DNA from: Sphingomonas sp. LM7
Lineage (GTDB): Bacteria > Pseudomonadota > Alphaproteobacteria > Sphingomonadales > Sphingomonadaceae
Direction of reading: 5' to 3'
NCBI RefSeq assembly: GCF_002002925.1
Contig: NZ_CP019511.1
Location: 2,666,001 to 2,730,000, forward strand
DNA: 64,000 nucleotides
How positions within the stretch are numbered: the stretch's first letter is position 1; each line of letters begins with the position of its first letter. Of this stretch, positions 59,585 through 64,000 are shown piece after piece. The notes under the pieces are model-generated. The model saw only the letters and a list, made by a program, of their open reading frames with translations, did not search any database and was not told the origin of the DNA. Made by a program: the position numbers and the translations under genes.

Positions 59585-60589
59585 TCAGCCCCCGACGGTC
59601 TGCTCGATCACCCCGAAGATCGCGTGGTGCTTGTCGTCCTCGGCCCAGATGCGGACTGTGTCGCCGGCCTTGAGGAACGGCGTTTCCGCCTTGCCGCCGC
59701 GGATCGTCTCGATCGTGCGGACCTCGGCCAAGCACGAATAGCCGACGCCGCCCTCGGCGATCGGCTTGCCGGGGCCACCATCGGAATCGCGGTTCGAGAC
59801 GGTGCCAGAGCCGATGATCGTCCCTGCGCCCAGTGCACGCGTCTTGGCGGCGTGCGCAATCAGCGTGCCGAAATCGAACGTCATGTCCTCGCCCGCCTCG
59901 GCGCGGCCGAAGGGCTTGCCGTTCAAGTCGACCATCAGCTTACGGTGGAGCTTGCCGTCCTTCCACCAGTCGCCAAGTTCGTCGGGGGTGACGAACACCG
60001 GCGAAAAGGCGCTGGCGGGCTTGGACTGGAAAAAGCCGAAGCCCTTGGCGAGCTCGCCCGGGATCAGGTTGCGCAAGGACACGTCGTTGGTCAGGCCCAC
60101 CAGCCGGACCGCGGCAAGCGCCTCCTCGCGCGACGCCCCGAGCGGCACGTCCCCGGTGACAACCACCACTTCAGCCTCGAGATCGCAGCCCCAGGCTTCG
60201 TCGGCGAGCGGAATCGGATCGCGCGGGCCGAGGAATGCGTCCGAGCCGCCCTGGTACATCAGCGGATCCTGCCAGAAGCTCTCGGGCATTTCGGCGCCGC
60301 GCGCCTGCCGGACCAGCGCGACATGGTTCACATAGGCCGAGCCGTCGGCCCATTGATACGCCCGTGGCAGCGGCGACGCGGCCTGCCGCTCGTGGAAGCG
60401 CCGCATCGGGATCGTCTCATGCTCCAGATCGGTCGCCAAATTGCGCAGATCGCCTTCGACCTGGTCCCAATTGTCGAGCGCAGCCTGCAGCGTCGGCGCG
60501 ATCCCGGTGGCATCGGCGCACCATGCCAGATCGTTCGACACCACGACGAGCTTGCCGTCACGACCGTGCTTCAGGCTGGCCAGTTTCAT
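59585..60589 (-). CDS. Fumarylacetoacetate hydrolase family protein
   Basis: 334 residues, full-length for the bacterial FAH family. ARGAEMPESFWQDPLMYQGG and AWGCDLEAEVVVVTGDVP (acidic metal ligands Asp/Glu), then LGAGTIIGSGTVSNRDSDGG define it. Members cleave C-C bonds or hydrate 2-oxo acids, such as fumarylacetoacetate or 4-oxalocrotonate. RLVGLTNDVSLRNLIPGELAKGFGFFQSKPASAFSPVF is the substrate-binding region. The true substrate is unclear; no hmgA or maiA gene is nearby. Confidence 0.92.
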   Translation of the reverse strand: MKLASLKHGRDGKLVVVSNDLAWCADATGIAPTLQAALDNWDQVEGDLRNLATDLEHETIPMRRFHERQAASPLPRAYQWADGSAYVNHVALVRQARGAEMPESFWQDPLMYQGGSDAFLGPRDPIPLADEAWGCDLEAEVVVVTGDVPLGASREEALAAVRLVGLTNDVSLRNLIPGELAKGFGFFQSKPASAFSPVFVTPDELGDWWKDGKLHRKLMVDLNGKPFGRAEAGEDMTFDFGTLIAHAAKTRALGAGTIIGSGTVSNRDSDGGPGKPIAEGGVGYSCLAEVRTIETIRGGKAETPFLKAGDTVRIWAEDDKHHAIFGVIEQTVGG

Positions 60590-60682
60590 GCGGGTTCTCT
60601 CCTGTTTCGTTCAAGCATAGAGCGGCGCGCGGCCAAGTCGAGCGGTTGACACCAAAGGCCCGTATCTTCATCGCTTTTGGGT

Positions 60683-63600
60683 ATGTCCTCGTCGCTCAGA
60701 TTTCTTGATCACGGCGGCGAAATGGCGCAGCGCATCCGTGCGCACGATTGGGCATCCACGCCGATCGGTCCGATCGAGAACTGGCCCCAGGCGCTCCGCT
60801 TCGCAGTCAACATCGCGCTGGGATCGAGCTTTCCGACCGCAGTCTATTGGGGCCCCGAGCTCCGCCTGATCTACAATGATGCGTGGACGACGATCCCGGC
60901 CGACCGCCATCCCTGGGCACTGGGCCGGCGCGGCGCGGAGGTCTGGGCCGATATCTGGCACGTCGTCGGCCCCGAGATGGAGCGCGTGCTGGCCACCGGC
61001 AAAGGCTTCTCGACCTTCGACCAGATGCTGCCGATGGAGCGGAACGGCCGGCCGCAGGAAACCTGGTGGAGCTACAGCTTCACACCGATCCGTGACGAGC
61101 ATGGCGACGTCGTGGGCCTGCTCAATCAGGGCAATGAGACGACGCGCACCGTGCTCGCCGAACGCGCGCGCCTCGCTGAGGTCGGCCGCCTGCGCGAGCT
61201 GTTCGAACAGGCCCCGGGAGCGGTCGCGCTGCTCCACGGGCCCGACCATGTCTTCGAAATCGCCAACCCCGCCTATTGCGAGCTGATCGGCGGGCGCGAC
61301 GTATTGGGCCTGTCGGTCGCCGACGCGCTTCCCGAAGTGGTCGAGCAGGGCTTTATCGGGTTGCTGGACCAGGTGTTTGGCAGCGGCGTCCCCTATCGCG
61401 CGCATTCAGTTCCGATACGGCTTCAGCGAACGCCGGGGCAGGATACCGAGCCGCGGATGCTCGATTTCGTCTACCAGCCGATCAAGGACGCAAACGGCGA
61501 GACCACCGACATTTTCGTGCTCGCCAACGACGTCACCGAACGCGCGACTGCCGAGGCGGCGTTGCGCGCGAGCGAGGAACGGCTCCAGCTCGCGCTCGAT
61601 TCGTCGGTGGGCGTGGGCACCTGGTTCTGGGACGTGCCGAACGACCGGGTGACGGCGGACCTGCGCTTCCTGCGGCTCTATGGCGTCGACGAAGCGCTGG
61701 AAGGCGTCGGCGCACCGATCGAGGCGTTCTTCTCGCACGTCCATCCCGATGATCGGCCATCGCTCGAGGCGGCGATCACCGCCTCGCTCGCCAGCGGTGG
61801 ACATTTCTCGGAAGAATATCGCCTGATCCAGCCGGACGGGTCGGTCCATTGGGTGGCCGCGCAGGGACGCCCGATCCTCGACCCCGATGGCCGCCCGCTT
61901 CGCTTCCCGGGCGTCAGCTTCGACATCACCGAGCGCAAGGCGGCCGAAGACGCGGCGCGCGCCGCCGCCGAGGAGCTGCGCGAGGCGAACGCGCTGCAAT
62001 CCTTCGTCTATGCGCTCGCCGAGACGCAGCGCCGGCTCGACACGCCCGACGCGATCATGGCCGCCACGTCGGAAGCACTGGTCGACCAACTGCACGCCAG
62101 CCGCGTCGGCTTCTATCGCGTGGTCGGCGGCGAGACGATCGCGTTCGGCGCTTCGGCGACTCGCGGTGCGCTGCCCCGGCTTGAAGGTATCGCCACGGTG
62201 CAGGGTGTCGGCGCCACCGCAGTCGAGGCTTATCGCTCGGGCAGTACGGTCGTGCTGCACGACACCGGGCGCGAATTCTCGCCGGGCGAAAGCGACATTC
62301 CCCAGCGCGCGGCGGCGGCGATCGGCGTGCCGCTGCTGCGCGGCGGCGAGTGGGTCGCCACGATGTACGTCAACCAGGCCGAACCGCGCCGCTGGCACCC
62401 CGATGAAGTCGCGTTCATCGAGGCGATCGCCGAGATGTCATGGGACGCCGTCGAGCGTGCCGGGGCGTTGGTGGCGTTGCGCGGCAGCGAGGAGAAGTTC
62501 CGCGCGATCGCCAATTCGATCGACCCGATGGTCTGGTCGACGCTGCCCGACGGCTATCACGATTATTACAATGATCGCTGGTACGAATTCACCGGCGCGC
62601 CCTACGGCTCTACCGATGGCGAGGGCTGGGCCGACATGTTCCACCCCGACGATCAGGAGCGGACCTGGGCGCTGTGGCGGCACTGCCTCGACACGGGGGA
62701 GCCCTATCACATCGAGTATCGGCTACGGCACCATTCGGGCCAGTATCGCTGGGTGCTCGGCCGCGCGCAGCCGGTACGCGACGATGCCGGGCGGATCATC
62801 CGCTGGTTCGGGACGTGCACCGACATTCAGGAGATCGTCGACGCACGCGAAGTGCTCGCTCGCTCTCGCGAAGAGCTCGAAGCGGCGATCCACGAGCGCA
62901 CCGAACAGCTGATGCAGGCCGAGCAGCAGCTCCGCCAGGCGCAGAAGATGGAGGCGGTCGGCCAGCTCACCGGCGGCATCGCGCACGACTTCAACAACAT
63001 GCTCGCGGTGGTGATCGGCGCGCTCGACCTGCTTGAACGCCGCGTTGCGCAGGGCCGCACCGATATCGACCGCTATCTCGTCGCCGCGCGCGACGGCGCC
63101 ACCCGCGCCGCCGCGCTCACCCAGCGGCTGCTCGCCTTTTCGCGCCAGCAACCGCTCGCCCCCACTCCGGTCGACGCCAATGCGATGGTCGAGGGGATGA
63201 TCGAGCTGCTGGTCCGCACGCTGGGCGAGGCGATCAGCGTCGAGACATTGCTGCCCGGCGGGCCGCGACCGGCGCTGGCGGATCCGAACCAGCTCGAAAA
63301 CGCCATCCTCAATCTGTGCGTCAATGGCCGCGACGCGATGGCGGGCGGCGGCAGGCTGAGCATCGAGACCGCCAATATCGCGGCAGGGCCGGCGGAGGCG
63401 CAGGCCCTCGGGCTCGAGCCTGGAAGCTATGTCGAGATCACCGTTGCCGATACCGGATCGGGGATGCTGCCCGAAGTCGCCGCGCGCGCCTTCGATCCGT
63501 TCTTCACCACCAAGGGCGTTGGCAAGGGCACCGGGCTCGGGCTGAGCCAGGTATTCGGCTTTGCGCGCCAGTCGGGCGGCACCGTGCGGATCGACACCGA

Positions 63601-64000
63601 ACTGGGCAAGGGCACGCGAGTCAGCCTGTATCTCCCGGCCTATGCCGGCGAGATCGACCCGGCGGTACACGCGGCCGAAATCGCTGAGGCGGAACGCGGC
63701 CGGCCGGGCGAAGTGGTGATGGTCGTCGAGGACGAGGAGCGCGTGCGCAGCTATTCGGTGGAGGCACTGCGCGAGCTCGGCTACGAAGTGGTGTCCGCGC
63801 CCGACGGGCTGGAGGCACTGCGGATGATCGAGAACGGCCAGAGCGTCTCGCTGCTGTTCACCGACGTGGTGATGCCCGAGATGAGCGGCCGCGAGCTCGC
63901 CCGGCGCGCGCACGACCGGCTGCCCGGTCTCAGGATATTGCTGACCAGCGGCTACACCCCGGACATCGCCGGCCTAGACGATTCGATCCTCACCAAGCCG
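60683..64000 (+). CDS. Hybrid sensor histidine kinase, multi-PAS/GAF with receiver (3' end outside)
   Basis: 1106 codons are open from ATG 60683 to the right edge (ATG 60722 is an alternative). Domains: N-terminal PAS-like (1-140), PAS (about 150-275), PAS_3 (about 300-410, LQLALDSSVGVGTWFWDVPND), GAF (about 430-590), PAS_3 (about 600-715). Then coiled coil with RTEQLMQAEQQLRQAQKMEA, HisKA with H-box GGIAHDFNN (about 762), and HATPase with NLCVNGRDAM, VADTGSGM and GTGLGLSQVFG. A receiver begins near 1010, with phosphoacceptor Asp in LLFTDVVMPEMSG. No membrane helix: a cytoplasmic sensor. Confidence 0.93.
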   Translation, partial: MSSSLRFLDHGGEMAQRIRAHDWASTPIGPIENWPQALRFAVNIALGSSFPTAVYWGPELRLIYNDAWTTIPADRHPWALGRRGAEVWADIWHVVGPEMERVLATGKGFSTFDQMLPMERNGRPQETWWSYSFTPIRDEHGDVVGLLNQGNETTRTVLAERARLAEVGRLRELFEQAPGAVALLHGPDHVFEIANPAYCELIGGRDVLGLSVADALPEVVEQGFIGLLDQVFGSGVPYRAHSVPIRLQRTPGQDTEPRMLDFVYQPIKDANGETTDIFVLANDVTERATAEAALRASEERLQLALDSSVGVGTWFWDVPNDRVTADLRFLRLYGVDEALEGVGAPIEAFFSHVHPDDRPSLEAAITASLASGGHFSEEYRLIQPDGSVHWVAAQGRPILDPDGRPLRFPGVSFDITERKAAEDAARAAAEELREANALQSFVYALAETQRRLDTPDAIMAATSEALVDQLHASRVGFYRVVGGETIAFGASATRGALPRLEGIATVQGVGATAVEAYRSGSTVVLHDTGREFSPGESDIPQRAAAAIGVPLLRGGEWVATMYVNQAEPRRWHPDEVAFIEAIAEMSWDAVERAGALVALRGSEEKFRAIANSIDPMVWSTLPDGYHDYYNDRWYEFTGAPYGSTDGEGWADMFHPDDQERTWALWRHCLDTGEPYHIEYRLRHHSGQYRWVLGRAQPVRDDAGRIIRWFGTCTDIQEIVDAREVLARSREELEAAIHERTEQLMQAEQQLRQAQKMEAVGQLTGGIAHDFNNMLAVVIGALDLLERRVAQGRTDIDRYLVAARDGATRAAALTQRLLAFSRQQPLAPTPVDANAMVEGMIELLVRTLGEAISVETLLPGGPRPALADPNQLENAILNLCVNGRDAMAGGGRLSIETANIAAGPAEAQALGLEPGSYVEITVADTGSGMLPEVAARAFDPFFTTKGVGKGTGLGLSQVFGFARQSGGTVRIDTELGKGTRVSLYLPAYAGEIDPAVHAAEIAEAERGRPGEVVMVVEDEERVRSYSVEALRELGYEVVSAPDGLEALRMIENGQSVSLLFTDVVMPEMSGRELARRAHDRLPGLRILLTSGYTPDIAGLDDSILTKP

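Overview
The window is ordinary chromosome from a high-GC alphaproteobacterium, most likely Sphingomonas or a close relative in the Sphingomonadaceae. The signs are a CcrM (GANTC) methyltransferase, a GTTC-N7-GTTC type LexA box in front of imuA-imuB-dnaE2, a separate-subunit PntAa/PntAb/PntB transhydrogenase preceded by an aa3-oxidase subunit IV gene, a DUF6456 protein, and many short GC-rich palindromic repeats between genes. I see no rRNA, phage, IS element or CRISPR. There is one tRNA (Val, TAC).

Layout. 0-5.4 kb: a thioesterase cut by the window edge, a small membrane protein, a lipoprotein, a lone ExbD, a decayed YdeI-family pseudogene, a very acidic protein, a Bcr/CflA-type MFS exporter and a 2OG-Fe(II) oxygenase. 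5.6-10.5 kb: homoserine dehydrogenase, GlpX fructose-1,6-bisphosphatase and a secreted CocE/NonD hydrolase. 10.5-17.4 kb: a tight eight-gene cluster (SPFH-SHOCT, two DUF4178 zinc-ribbon proteins, a 49-aa membrane peptide, DUF350, membrane-fused spermidine synthase, Tat-type FAD oxidase, SpeD); this is the strongest candidate for an uncharacterised system. 17.5-24.5 kb: DUF2339 membrane protein, GST, DapF-family epimerase, DUF4861, PilZ, and a divergent DUF6456/XRE pair. 24.5-27 kb: two exported proteins of unknown function and a PadR/membrane-protein pair next to tRNA-Val. 27-33.8 kb: a MarR-type regulator, the transhydrogenase operon with an unknown gene embedded in it, an NtrC-type regulator and cytochrome b561. 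33.9-38.9 kb: an SDR, FolP, CcrM, TldD and a zinc-finger protein. 39-50 kb: an ABC ATPase, a DJ-1 protein, an esterase, NadB, a serine beta-lactamase-like lipoprotein, a 2OG oxygenase, PolA and a polysaccharide flippase. 50-58.9 kb: an M3 peptidase, the SOS mutagenesis cassette imuA-imuB-dnaE2 and a LigT-like 2H phosphoesterase. 59-64 kb: a VOC protein, an FAH-family hydrolase and a large hybrid histidine kinase that runs off the right edge.

How the genes work together. Most genes are housekeeping (amino acid, folate and NAD biosynthesis, gluconeogenesis, redox, replication and repair). In the 10.5-17.4 kb cluster, SpeD and the SpeE-like protein could make an aminopropylated product at the membrane, the FAD oxidase could act on it, and the SPFH, DUF350 and DUF4178 proteins look like membrane partners. 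Comparable gene associations have been noted by comparative genomics, but the biochemical role of the whole set is inference. imuA, imuB and dnaE2 form one LexA-controlled translesion mutagenesis unit. ccrM has a 5' region with three GANTC sites and a perfect DnaA box, consistent with cell-cycle control.
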